This document shows, piece by piece, positions 38,188 to 47,200 of a stretch of 64,000 nucleotides of DNA. Position 1 is the stretch's first letter; the number at the start of each line of letters is the position of its first letter. The notes beneath the pieces were generated by a model. It saw only the letters and a list, made by a program, of their open reading frames with translations. It searched no databases and was not told the origin of the DNA. The translations under genes were made by a program, and so were the position numbers. Source of the DNA: Schistocephalus solidus (lineage: Eukaryota; Platyhelminthes; Cestoda; Diphyllobothriidea; Diphyllobothriidae); NCBI GenBank assembly GCA_017591395.1, contig WEDG01001500.1:1-64000 (forward strand), read 5' to 3'.

Positions 38188-38422
38188 ATATCATCTGATT
38201 TGCATATTCAACTGAACACTGCCCACAATTCTTGAAGAAAGTGACGTTTGCTTGGGAGGAAGTAGACATGATCACGGAAACAGGTGTTATAATTGCTTGA
38301 CCTTTCGGATCTGCACACAAATCTATCAGCAGAGCTCGAATCAGGATTCCCACCTCCACGTAATTTACCTTAACTTTGCATGACTTGATGGCGTGATGGG
38401 ATTTCTGACCAGAGGGCAGCGC
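38188..38422 (-). CDS. Exon-like block 1 of a candidate minus-strand gene
   Basis: Acceptor-like CCTAAATACAG before 38422 (an alternative AG lies at 38405) and donor ATAT|GTAAAC after 38188. The 235 bases give 78 codons plus 1 nt, starting ALPSGQKSHHAIKSCKVKVN and containing ALLIDLCADPKGQAIITPVS and a C-G-Q-C pair. The pattern 'V.LL.D..G....I.PV.V' loosely fits the beta-sandwich repeats (REJ/PKD-like) of polycystin-1-like proteins. That is inference from pattern only. The plus strand of the same DNA has stops in the frames I read, which argues against an antisense artefact. Confidence 0.4.
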
Positions 38423-38818
38423 CTGTATTTAGGTCAGACATGATGCGTAACGTTAATGCATGGTCGGTAGGCTCTCATTTTTGTGTAGAGCTTGCATTTC
38501 CTGTTCCTCGATTGAGCCCCAAACGCCATTTTTCGAAGTTTCCTAGGCAGCCTTTGTTTACAGACTGAAAGTTCGACCTCTGGGTCTCCTCAGCGAATTT
38601 TTGTTCTCGGACCGATGTTCACATGGCAACGTTATGTACAACTTAGTGTCTTCCTTTATATTTACGGAATGCCGATCATCAAGCACTTATCTCACCAAAG
38701 GACAACCATTCGCGATAAAGTGGGGAAACCATCTATTGCCATAGATATGCTGTAGCTTATTGATTGCATTCTATAAATACTGTAACTTCCTCCGCGTTGA
38801 TCAGCAGTGTCTGATGCT

Positions 38819-38860
38819 GTCTCCGATGATGGGTTCGAACATGAACCCTAAATGTCTGGC
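38819..38860 (+). ncRNA. Hammerhead-ribozyme-like motif B (type I layout), degraded
   Basis: Helix I strand GTCT (38819-38822) faces TGGC (38857-38860): one mismatch, one wobble. The core is CCGATGA (one change from CUGAUGA). Helix II is a perfect GGGTT/AACCC with loop CGAACATG. The GAAA box reads TAAA, and helix III/cleavage triplet is ATGTC. ATAAATACTGT occurs upstream (about 38773), as in motif A, and CTAAAGTTCCTGTTTCAGC downstream matches the tails of motifs C and D. The G12 change would be expected to impair cleavage. Confidence 0.45.
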
Positions 38861-39159
38861 GACTAAAGTTCCTGTTTCAGCAAACCCATCTTATTCCTTT
38901 TATCTGCTAACATGAACTCGCATTGTTGCTTTTATTCTTACCTATTTGGGTGCGCTACTCTCTAATCTACCCGATGACGGGAAACATTGACCATTTAAGC
39001 GGTCCCTTCTCATGCTTCAATTTGGTTTCTGGAAAGGCACACCGAGAATGACGGGTTGCCAAAATGTGTTTCATGCAAATTCCAAGTAAACGTGAAGCTG
39101 AGAGGACCGCAAACAACATCAGATTAGTGACCAAAAGAAAACAATATGCTGTTCATATA

Positions 39160-39597
39160 AGTGCAAATTGCTCACTGGAATAGGCTTGCGTTGTCGCTGA
39201 CGTTTCGGAAAGCTCGGCCGGCTTTCCATTTTCAAAGCGTAAACTGCTAATATCAATCAGTGTTTTGAATGAGAGGCTGAACTTTTCGGCCTTTGAATGA
39301 TTGTTTCTCTCGTTTGCTGCCTCGGCCTCTGTGTGGAGGTTTTTGCAGCTTGACGGCCGCTGGTGTTGGACAACTCCAAATATATCAAGTGTGCTTGTAA
39401 GCCTGCTTCCTCTTCCGATGGGTTTGTCGCGGGGACTTATTCACCTATTTGCCTTAGTTCCAGCGTTACCACCTTTTCCTGGTCCTTATGCATATGATGA
39501 GGCAGAATTTTAAAGGCGGTTGGAAGGTTTAGATGCCTGTTGATAGACTTGGCATCTGAATACCATGCCTCAAGCGCAAGTCATTCGGATTTTTGAC
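39160..39597 (-). mobile_element. Penelope-like element 3' end, left (minus-strand) arm of an inverted pair
   Basis: The reverse complement reads LEAWYSDANSINRHLNLP-type sequence near 39560, the C-terminal end of a PLE GIY-YIG domain. A basic low-complexity region and a 3' non-coding tail follow. It is the inverted partner of 39616-40052 across an 18-base spacer. The arms differ by scattered substitutions and small indels, so they have diverged since the event or were already different copies. A hammerhead-like fold is embedded at 39195-39239. Confidence 0.8.
39195..39239 (-). ncRNA. Hammerhead-like fold with altered core, left arm
   Basis: On the minus strand: CGCT (39239-39236), core TTGAAAA instead of CUGAUGA (C3 to U and G8 to A are the damaging changes), helix II GGAAAGC/GCTTTCC, GAAACGTC, then AGCG (39198-39195), which pairs perfectly with CGCT. 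The layout equals motifs A-D, but the core is non-canonical here and in the other arm, so the change predates the duplication or belongs to the source family. Confidence 0.4.
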
Positions 39598-39615
39598 CAT
39601 CATAGGCCGAGGGAC

Positions 39616-40052
39616 GTCAAAATCCGAATGACTTGCGCTTGAGGCATGGTATTCAGATGTCAACTCTATCAACAGGCATCTTAACCTTCCAACCGCTTAT
39701 AAAGTCCTGCGTCATTATATGTATAACGACCAGGACTAGATGGTTACGCAGGACTAAGGCAAATAGGCGAATACATCCCCGCGACGAACCCATCAGAAGA
39801 GGAAGCTGGCTTACAAGCACCCTCGACCTAAGTGGAGTTGCCCAACACCAGCGGCCGTCAAGCAGCAAAAACATCCACACAGAGGCCGAAAAAGCGAACG
39901 AGAGAAACAAATCGACCAAAGGCCGAAAAGTTCAGCCTCTCATTAAAAACACTGATCGATATTAGCAGTATACGCTTTGAAAATGGAAAGCCGGTCGAGC
40001 TTTCAGAAACGTCAGCGACAATGCAAGCCTATTCCGGTGAGCAATTTACACT
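39616..40052 (+). mobile_element. Penelope-like element 3' end, right (plus-strand) arm of an inverted pair
   Basis: Translation from 39635 gives ALEAWYSDVNSINRHLNLP, which matches the conserved tail of PLE GIY-YIG domains ('LEAW....NSINRH'). It continues to a stop after NDQD at about 39739. Downstream comes a tail encoding nothing clear, then the hammerhead-like fold at 39973-40017. The open frames of 85-110 codons across this arm are antisense or out-of-frame readings and are not genes. Confidence 0.82.
39973..40017 (+). ncRNA. Hammerhead-like fold with altered core, right arm
   Basis: CGCT (39973-39976) pairs perfectly with AGCG (40014-40017). Between them are TTGAAAA in the core position, helix II GGAAAGC/GCTTTC, GAAAC (40006-40010) and GTC. 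It has the same core deviation as the left-arm copy. Confidence 0.4.
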
Positions 40053-40316
40053 GCATGTCATCCCAGAATTCTTACCTTTGCCAATCTGAACAATACGCTC
40101 TGTTTTTATGGGCGACAACGGCACAAAACAGCGTCAAAAGCGGGTAAATGAACGAAACGGCAAACAGAGATTGATACGCAATACAGTACTGCAAATCAAG
40201 CTCTGTCAGGTTCTTGGTCTTACGTCATCCAAGACCTGATACTCAACCTTTTGACCATCGTTTTCTGTAGGCTTTGTGGTGTTCCTCACAGCCCGTTGCG
40301 TCCAGGGACTGCGGTT

Positions 40317-40472
40317 TGCACGTGAATTAGCTTAAAGTGAGAGTAGACCTTCGCGTCATCTATCAATTCCCCCTTCTCTCGACCTTTGGAACCCGTTGTC
40401 ATGATAGGGCCAAGAAGACAGGAGGCAGGATTGTGTACAGATGGCTGACGTGACACGAGCCTGTGCAACCAC
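40317..40472 (+). repeat. R2 dispersed repeat, copy 2
   Basis: Diverged direct copy of 23740-23900. Shared blocks: GTGAATTAG, TAAAGTGAGAGTAGACCTT, GTTGTCATGATAG, AAGAAGACAGGAGGCAGGA. No coding capacity. Confidence 0.65.
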
Positions 40473-40943
40473 ATCTTTCAAGTATGGCATTTGTTAGGAT
40501 GCTTTTGCGTTGAAGCACACGAATTCTATAATGCCAATTGATCGACGCATTATTAGGGCCTAGAAAACGGCCTTGATCCGATTTTGTGGTCGACCGAAAG
40601 TGCAGAAAGGGGCCCTACTCTGCGACGCATTGGTTCGTCCAAAGCTGCTCCAAAGCATGGAACACCAAAGTGGCCGTTTTGGTGTCCTGAATTTCTGACG
40701 GTGGTTTGGACACCATGGTCAGTTCATCAACACAATTTTTGGAGAAACGTAAAGTGCTTTGTCTTCTAAAAACGTGTTTCTTGTATTTTTTAACGCCACA
40801 TTCCTCTTTATATCTATTCTCCGAGATCTGGCAATCGAAATAGTCCATCTTGTTCTTATAGTTCGGGCTCAGAACGTATCTCACGTTTCACAGATGAGTT
40901 TTCCAGCAGGCAAACGGTACGTCAATGTGTCTGTCAAATTAGG

Positions 40944-41050
40944 GACTTGTAGCCGAGGCGGTGCTGCAACGGTTAGAGTTGCTGGTCTTCTACCACCACA
41001 AACCGAAAGACTGGGCTATGTCGGTGGATGCTACTTTCATCCCTATCGAA
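40944..41050 (+). repeat. tRNA-headed SINE remnant
   Basis: The string GGTGCTGCAACGGTTAGAG resembles a tRNA A-box region (canonical TGGCGCAACGGTTAGAG-like). About 35 bases later AAGACTGGGCTATGTC sits where a B box (GGTTCGAGTC) would be, with substitutions. Spacing fits a tRNA head. This overlaps the longest plus-strand frame of the window (142 codons, 40759-41187), which I therefore do not call as a gene. Confidence 0.4.
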
Positions 41051-41419
41051 CGGCGTCAGTTAATGACATCTGGAGAACGTTTCAACGACGAAATCTCATA
41101 TGCACAATTTGCAATGGAGAAGGGAAATACAACCAGGTGACCTTCCTTGGCATCCAATTGTACCACAATTATTGTGGTGACTCATGAAAAAGTGTTCATG
41201 AAAGTGAAAAATACTACGCAAGTACTGAATTTCAACAATAACCATAAGATCAGCTACAAACGTTGTGCCAAAGGGCGCTATACTGGAGTTTTTAGACATA
41301 AGGCAGTGAACTGGAAGACATGATTGCCAAATTGCAAAACAGTCGACGGGTCTTCAGAGTAAATGGTTTCCCGTGCAAATCGCCAACTGGTGCATCTGCA
41401 GAAGAGAAGAGATGAAACT

Positions 41420-41830
41420 GAGAACTTCCCTACGGTAAGAACGTCTTGGAGGCCATCAGCCGCCTTCCTTTAGCGCCCGGATTTATAGTTGCACACAGAC
41501 TGAAGGCATCCATAAGGCAACAGGTAAGGAGATCAGAAGTCCCACTGCCACGGCAAGAGACTACGTCTATCGAAACTAATACAGTTTTGGTAAAGGCAAC
41601 TATGTCGAAAAAAGCAGAAGACTGCTTTTGACGCGAGTGTTCGAATGCAAAGCAGCAGTGTGGAGAGCGACGCCGGTTTCCAAGTCGTGGCTCATTCGAT
41701 AGACTCGGCTACAAACTCAAAACTGACGAGGTCATGATTCCCACGAGAGATGATAATCGCGTGAACCGCGATTTGCTTTAATCCTAATTGACTGATTTCC
41801 AGTCCACTAATAATTGCCAGTGGCGGTGAG
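41420..41830 (+). mobile_element. Penelope-like element, RT-GIY linker and GIY-YIG tail, decayed
   Basis: Plus-strand translation gives KNVLEAISRLPLAPGFIVAH followed by a K.S.RQQV.R.E.PLPRQET block, the segment just before the GIY-YIG domain in flatworm PLEs. After frameshifts comes a KL..DEV.I..RDDNRVNRDLL block near 41715-41775, matching the conserved 'F.FD.A.ILARGDNRVSRELL' end, and then a stop. The PLE tail leads into hammerhead-like motif C about 225 bases downstream. The minus-strand 82-codon frame at 41692-41940 is antisense to this. Confidence 0.75.
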
Positions 41831-42053
41831 ACAGATGACCGAGTAATTGCCAAACCAGCATCCAGCATGGGTGATAAAAGCGCTGTGATTAACGACTTGA
41901 ATGCCAATTCTAAGGCATTTATCACACCATGGACAACCATCTTTAATGAAGGGGATATCCGTTAATTTTAGTAGGTATGGTATGCGTTAGTACAGTGAAT
42001 ATCTTATGTAATTATTGTATCCCTCTGTGCATAAAATCCCCGTATTTACTGTT

Positions 42054-42095
42054 GTCTCTGATGGTGGGTTTGAACATGAATCCCAAACGTTACGC
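42054..42095 (+). ncRNA. Hammerhead-ribozyme-like motif C (type I layout), in a PLE tail
   Basis: Helix I GTCT (42054-42057) with ACGC (42092-42095): one mismatch and one wobble. The core is CTGATGG (A9 to G), helix II GGGTT/AATCC with loop TGAACATG, the GAAA box reads CAAA, and the cleavage triplet is GTT. It lies downstream of the GIY-YIG tail at 41420-41830. This supports the view that motifs A-D derive from Penelope-like elements, where hammerheads have been described. Confidence 0.5.
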
Positions 42096-43017
42096 GAATA
42101 GAGTTCTTGTTCCATCAATTGTATGTCCTTCTTTTCAGTTTGGGCAGCATTCAAGGCTCGTATAAACTTACTTGTTTGAAACCTGTCATTTAGCTGTTCT
42201 GTCCCGAGAATAGCAGAAACGTTCACTGCTTTTTCTCTCACTTCTCTACTGCAAATGTACGGAGCGCCTTTAGCATACTATACCATGTGCTGTTGTATTG
42301 TCGGGAAAGATCTTTTGTCAATCGATTGCTTAATCTTTTGTGTTTGTTTTTCTATATGTCATTTCCCTGTTTCTTGCTATTTCAAATTATGTTTTCTATC
42401 TTCCTTGCGAGTTATACCTATCGATATGCGTTCCCTTTGCCCTTCACATATCCCTTTTTCCGTTTGATTTCCGTTCTTACGCCACATTGATTTTTCATTT
42501 TTGGTCACTATTATTGTCCTGCTAATTATTTTTAGTTGTTTTAAACATATTGTATACCAGCATTTCAGTTGGTTCCTTTTTCTTAAACCGTTTTTTTCTT
42601 CTCGAATGCCTTGTTCAACAGGCTAGTCCGCCGGAGCATGTGAGTTAACTGCTTACGTCACAATAAACCATCCTCAGACGCCGAATTTGACAGTATCCTT
42701 TTATTATGCCGTTATGTGTTTACTGCTAGACTTTTTGCGGTCGTCAGCCTAATATATCACAAGAATAGCCGTCGGAAAGACTTAGTGTGTCATGTGAAGC
42801 CAAAACGTCTACAACTTCACCGTTTAATAGATAAATGTATTCCTGCAGGAAAATCGCACAAAGCATAATCAAGTTATGGTAGTGTGGCGTTCACTGATCT
42901 GGTCATGCAACGTGCTCGTCTCATTGTGCATTGGTGCTCAATCTAGAGCCCACGCAGACCGTCGCATTGCGACTAGTGTTATATGCAGATAAGGTGGAAG
43001 CGTCAAAGAGAAGGGAC

Positions 43018-43060
43018 ACTGGAATGGCCATTCCTGGCTTATTAGCCATCATCAACCAGT
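43018..43060 (-). ncRNA. Hammerhead-like fold of a second family
   Basis: Minus strand: helix I ACTGG (43060-43056) pairs perfectly with CCAGT (43022-43018). The core TTGATGA is one change from CUGAUGA. Helix II is a perfect TGGCT/AGCCA with loop AATA. The GAAA box reads GGAA. Helix III is the palindrome ATGGCCAT, giving an AUU-type cleavage triplet. The plus-strand relative at 43331 has CTGATGA and GAAA intact but a broken helix II and lacks the helix I return strand. Together the two copies imply an ancestor with a complete core. Confidence 0.42.
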
Positions 43061-43152
43061 CATACCCAATCTCAGGTGTTAATCTCCTGAGATTCAAACC
43101 CGCGACCTTCGGTCAGTGAGTGTAATACTACTCTTGAGCCACGAGTCCACTG
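43018..43152 (-). repeat. tRNA-headed SINE, minus strand, with a hammerhead-like 3' segment
   Basis: From 43152 down: GGACTCGTGGCTCAAGAG gives an A box (TGGCTCAAGAG). About 30 bases on, CGCGGGTTTGAATCTC gives a B box (43090-43101). Then come about 30 bases and a fold at 43060-43018. The stretch from about 43075 to 42990 is repeated inverted at about 43310-43400. This looks like a flatworm SINE with a tRNA head; the parent tRNA is not identified. Confidence 0.5.
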
Positions 43153-43177
43153 TTTTGTTTCTTTTGATGAGGATACT

Positions 43178-43219
43178 GTATCCGATGATGAATAAGAGTT
43201 TAAATCCGAAACGTCAGGC
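43178..43219 (+). ncRNA. Hammerhead-ribozyme-like motif D (type I layout)
   Basis: Helix I GTAT (43178-43181) with AGGC (43216-43219): one mismatch, one wobble. Core CCGATGA, helix II GAAT/ATCC-like and weak, CGAAAC intact, triplet GTC ending at 43215. The tail AATAAAGTTCTTGTCCCAGC is nearly the same as after motif C. Confidence 0.45.
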
Positions 43220-43299
43220 GAATAAAGTTCTTGTCCCAGCAATCGCATCTACTTCTTGTGAATATTAAGTATGGCAGTGTAGTTGTCACCAATCTTTTT

Positions 43300-43400
43300 A
43301 TATAACATGCTCGTCCCGAGATTAGGGACGACTGGCTGATGACTGCTTATAAACCAGAAATGGATATTATTGTCTCCCTCGTCTTTGTTGGTACAACCTT
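43300..43400 (+). repeat. SINE fragment, plus-strand partner of the inverted pair
   Basis: GAGATTAGGGACGACTGGCT onward matches the reverse complement of about 42990-43075 (shared GACTGG.TGATGA, TATAAACCAGAAATGG-like and GTCTCCCTCGTCTTTG-like blocks). CTGATGA at 43336-43342 and GAAA at 43357-43360 are intact, but helix II is degraded. The tRNA head is missing here. Confidence 0.5.
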
Positions 43401-43844
43401 GAGCAAGCTTTCTTGTTTTCAAAAAAACTTGGGATGACTTCATCTTTTTATTCAGATCTTAAACAATACAGAATTTCATTTCGTTATCTTTGGTTAAAAT
43501 ACAGATTAGTATTTGTCTCCCTAACGATTTCTGGAATCCAACAAAAAGTCTTGTTATATCGAGAACTTTCGAAAACTCAGAAGGTTTCTGATAAAATTGT
43601 TTGCTATTTTGACCTTAATTTGGCAATTTAGTCTATGATAACTTTTCTCAGATGGAACGGTCGCTTCAGACCTACCCATAGTACCTCCACATTATTTTGC
43701 ACCGCCAGCAGGCAAAAGTGACGTTTCTGAGACTTGTTCTTCTATACTTTTTTGAAAGGCGACCGCAAATTTATTTGAATAATTTAAGGCATTCGGGATA
43801 GGCAATTTTTATCCGCCTTTTATTCTCAAATAAACTGAACTGAC

Positions 43845-44007
43845 CTCAAGGATAAAAGCGGAATCACTAACCACAGTTGGAATAGGAGGCCCAATCGGCA
43901 CTTCGGATTCATTTTCGTTCTCGCCGTCAAATATCAGAGTTAATGTATGCATAGAATGTGCATGTTTGAGATGATGTGCAACTGCGCGCACAGCAAACGT
44001 TGCAGTT
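43845..44007 (-). CDS. Exon-like block upstream in the candidate minus-strand gene
   Basis: A strong acceptor TCGTTTATTTCTAG ends at 44008. The donor-like CTTGAG|GTCAGT follows 43845. The 163 bases give 1 nt plus 54 codons, ending in phase 0, with LIFDGENENESEVPIGPPIP in the middle. The acidic and proline-containing stretch and the splice sites look exon-like. The plus strand is also open, and the donor is not consensus, so an antisense artefact remains possible. Linkage to the blocks at 38.4-36.9 kb is assumed from strand and phase only. Confidence 0.33.
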
Positions 44008-44071
44008 CTAGAAATAAACGAAGATTTCCTTATGTAATGTGTGACTGAATTCCAGTCGGTAGTTATCATAC

Positions 44072-44200
44072 ACTCTGATGCATGATTGCAGCATGTAGTT
44101 GACTATCATCTGTGCTGTTGCCGTGTCTTTTCTTGGCCTCTTGCAGACAAATCGGAGGACCATAATAGTGCCTAGAGGGCAACTGCAATTCACTGATATC
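44072..44200 (-). other. Possible further exon, frame unresolved
   Basis: Acceptor-like GCAGCACTTTCAG before 44200 and donor-like AGT|GTATGA after 44072 would leave a 64-base intron before the block at 44007. Two minus-strand frames are open. Only the one containing SVNCSCPLGTIMVLRFVCKR joins the next block in phase. The plus strand has an equally good acceptor (CTTGGCCTCTTGCAG at about 44145), which weakens the call. Confidence 0.18.
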
Positions 44201-44279
44201 CTGAAAGTGCTGCTGTGGATACGTTTTCTCGCCTTATTGTTTATTGGCCAACTTGTGACTAGTAAAAACCAGCGCATCC

Positions 44280-47200
44280 ATAGAATATCTATTCTTGGAG
44301 TTTGCCAGCAATATATATGCTAGAGAAGAATTGCCACTTTATTTGAGGCCATCCTGTCAAAAAACTCGTAACCAGTTTGCTTGGGCTCTGTACCCATAAG
44401 TTATTTTGAACGCAGTCGTTTGAACTTAATGTATCAGCAAAGTAAATGCTGAACATGTATCACGAATTTCAACTAACGCACATTTTGAGTTTTTTTATTA
44501 AAGTAGCTATTGAATATGTTGATTGTTAATGTTGAAAGTTATAATTTTGTGCACTTTGACTGACAACTGCAAAGCACATTAAATTTATATCCTCGAAGGT
44601 GCCTACGCGTGGCATTTCACGATGGCCGGTTTGCTGCCTACGTACCAGTACATTACACAGGCTTTCGATTAACGCAAGTATTTATAAGAACTGAAACTTT
44701 TGATAAGGCCAAAAGGTCCATTTGACGTGCAATATAATGCACTAGATCACGCAGTTTCACAATAGTCCCACGTTAGATGCTGAATGCAGCTGCTGCTGCT
44801 TATCAGAACTGGTTTCTATAGTTATCAAAGGTGTTTTATTCACACCAAATAGCTCTAGGTTTTCGAACTGCTTAGTTGCTTATGTGTTACTGTCATGTTA
44901 AGGGGTTTTTTTCAACTGGACTCCTGTGGCCGAGTTTTATATCACAGGTTAATGCGTTTTTCATTTCGGTAAAAATACATTCTTTTTATTTACAATTATG
45001 AAAAGGTATATGACTACGAAACCATTGACATTTTGGAAATAACCAACCCTTTCCTAAGAACTTGAACAGTTAAAGCAAAATTCATAAACCATCTGGGAGA
45101 CTACTAAGACAGGTCTAGTAATCACGAAATCGCAAATTATGTCGGGACGCATAAATTTAAGTCCAAAGAAGTCCTGCTATTTGATGATTATGGTCATCGG
45201 AATAAAGGTTGTAGTGGCATGGGCTTTTCAAATTCATGCTTCGGTTTGGCCCTGAAGATTATGAAAGCAGCAGCTAAAAGAAATAATTTAAAATTTCCCT
45301 CAATCAATCAACTATGGTTGAAGGCCATCGGGAAATCTAATTACAGAGCCTTTTTGTGAGAAAAACATTAATTTAGCATTACCGAAATCTTCATGATAGT
45401 TGCAGAGCTGTTTTTAGTTTCTGACCAATATCTTTGGTAACTCGATTCATTAGCCCGCTGCCTGCGACATTGAAGCTATGATTACTTCTCAGCATATGCG
45501 TGACAAGTCATGAAAACCGATCACGTTTACATACCATCTTGTTATATTCGAGTAGTTGCGAGTCTAATCTCCGTCTGGATTGGTCAGTATGAGTAAAAAG
45601 GCAACTTGGTCACGCAACCTGGCAGAAAAGACAAAATAAGCAATATCTGAAAATCTTATCCCAAATTCATAGGCTTGTCAAAATGCAATTGCTGCTCTAA
45701 TTTAAGTCTGTAATTCTTTTGCATATTGATAAAGTAAAGCATTATTTAATTTTGTCTGCTGCCAAATTGGCATGCAAATTACAGGGGCAGAGCTATGACA
45801 GCAATTTTAAATATTATTGTTTATTTCGAATACGGAAAAGGCAGCTTGTTACACGTGTTTTTTTTGTCCCTGCGAAGGATTTATAAAATGACGCATAACA
45901 AAACGCTTCGTTCAATAGCTTCTTCGTGGTTGGTCCTTAAATTTACAAATCTAACATTTTGTTACACTGAAAGTAGATCAGAAACGTAAAAATGGCTAAT
46001 GTCTAAATGCGTAGCATAAAATTGTACTCTCCACCTCCAGGTTGATTAATGAACTTCAAGTGAAACCTTTACGGTTGCTCTGATGGGCGGAAAGTAGTTC
46101 GTAGATTTCTTTGGCCGACAGTAATTATAATTTGTAACAGCAACAAAATAAATATTTTGAATGGGCGATTTGCGCTCCAGAAAATAAATAAAGGCCAAAA
46201 ATAGAAAGCTTTTCCTTTATCTCCCTAACAAAGCCCTTGTCCTTTTACCATTAGAGCATTACCTGTGTTTGTAATTATAATTTTTTATAATTCATAATTG
46301 AATTTTCGGCAACCCGTAAAAGCACACTTATACGCCTGCGTTATTGTTGTGTAAAAGATAACCACTTCATTTATTTTCATACGTAAGCATCTACTCCAAA
46401 GCCTGTGTTATAAAGCTACAATGTATAATTATTCATGAAATTAATCATGTATATACTTACCACTGTGCAATTAGCAAATAACTATTACTGAAAAGACTTC
46501 TTTGTTGCGATACCGGTGTATTCAAGCAGCATTTAAGGTAACTTTTTCTTGTCAAAGTAGAAATGCTTGGCCGTTTAACATTATCAGTTTAAAAAAATCA
46601 ACTAATACTTTGGAAGTTCAAAATAGGGCAAAATTCCTTGCAACAGTGAGCGCTTAAACACAGGACTTTGTTATTTCAAAAACCTATAAGAGCATGTGCA
46701 GATCATTGCTTACTGAAACAAGTTTGAAAACGTATCCATGACCCACGTGTCCCAGAAAAGGGTTGATTTGAAGATGTGCAGGAGTATTTTATGCTACTAT
46801 TAGGCAGTGAATTATTAGAAAGATGCGTAAAAAATTAAATAAAAGAATGTCGTTCTTGTAAAACATTGTGAAACTGATTAAATCAAAAATAAATTGGATA
46901 TTTTAAAAGTGATTTGTTACTGTAAACTAAAAGAATATGGGGGAGGTCAGGAGTGATTTAAAAGGTTTCTTATTAAAAGATTTGTTGCAAATGTTTGAGA
47001 TATACGTTCGCTACAAAAAAAGGAATGTTAGCTAAGTAGCGTAGATATTTTAATATGACTAATTTATATGCCGCTTGAGATTAACTCCCAGCAACAACTG
47101 TGATTGTGTGTGATTGTGATTTTTCGATGTAAGCCAAAAATTTTCTAACAGTGGTTCAAACTTTATTCTGCTAGGACCACACTCGTTTTATTTAAAAAAG

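Noticed and set aside
39632..40089. Open frames of 85-110 codons on both strands
   Set aside because: They lie in the PLE inverted pair and are off-frame or antisense readings of the tail.
40759..41187. Longest open frame of the window (142 codons, plus)
   Set aside because: It runs through a tRNA-headed SINE remnant and shows no domain. The hydrophobic start alone is not enough for a signal-peptide gene call.
41692..41940. Minus-strand 82-codon frame with acceptor- and donor-like borders, first read as a further REJ-like exon of the candidate gene
   Set aside because: The plus strand of the same DNA encodes the end of a PLE GIY-YIG domain (DNRVNRDLL and preceding linker), so the minus-strand reading is antisense to a transposon.
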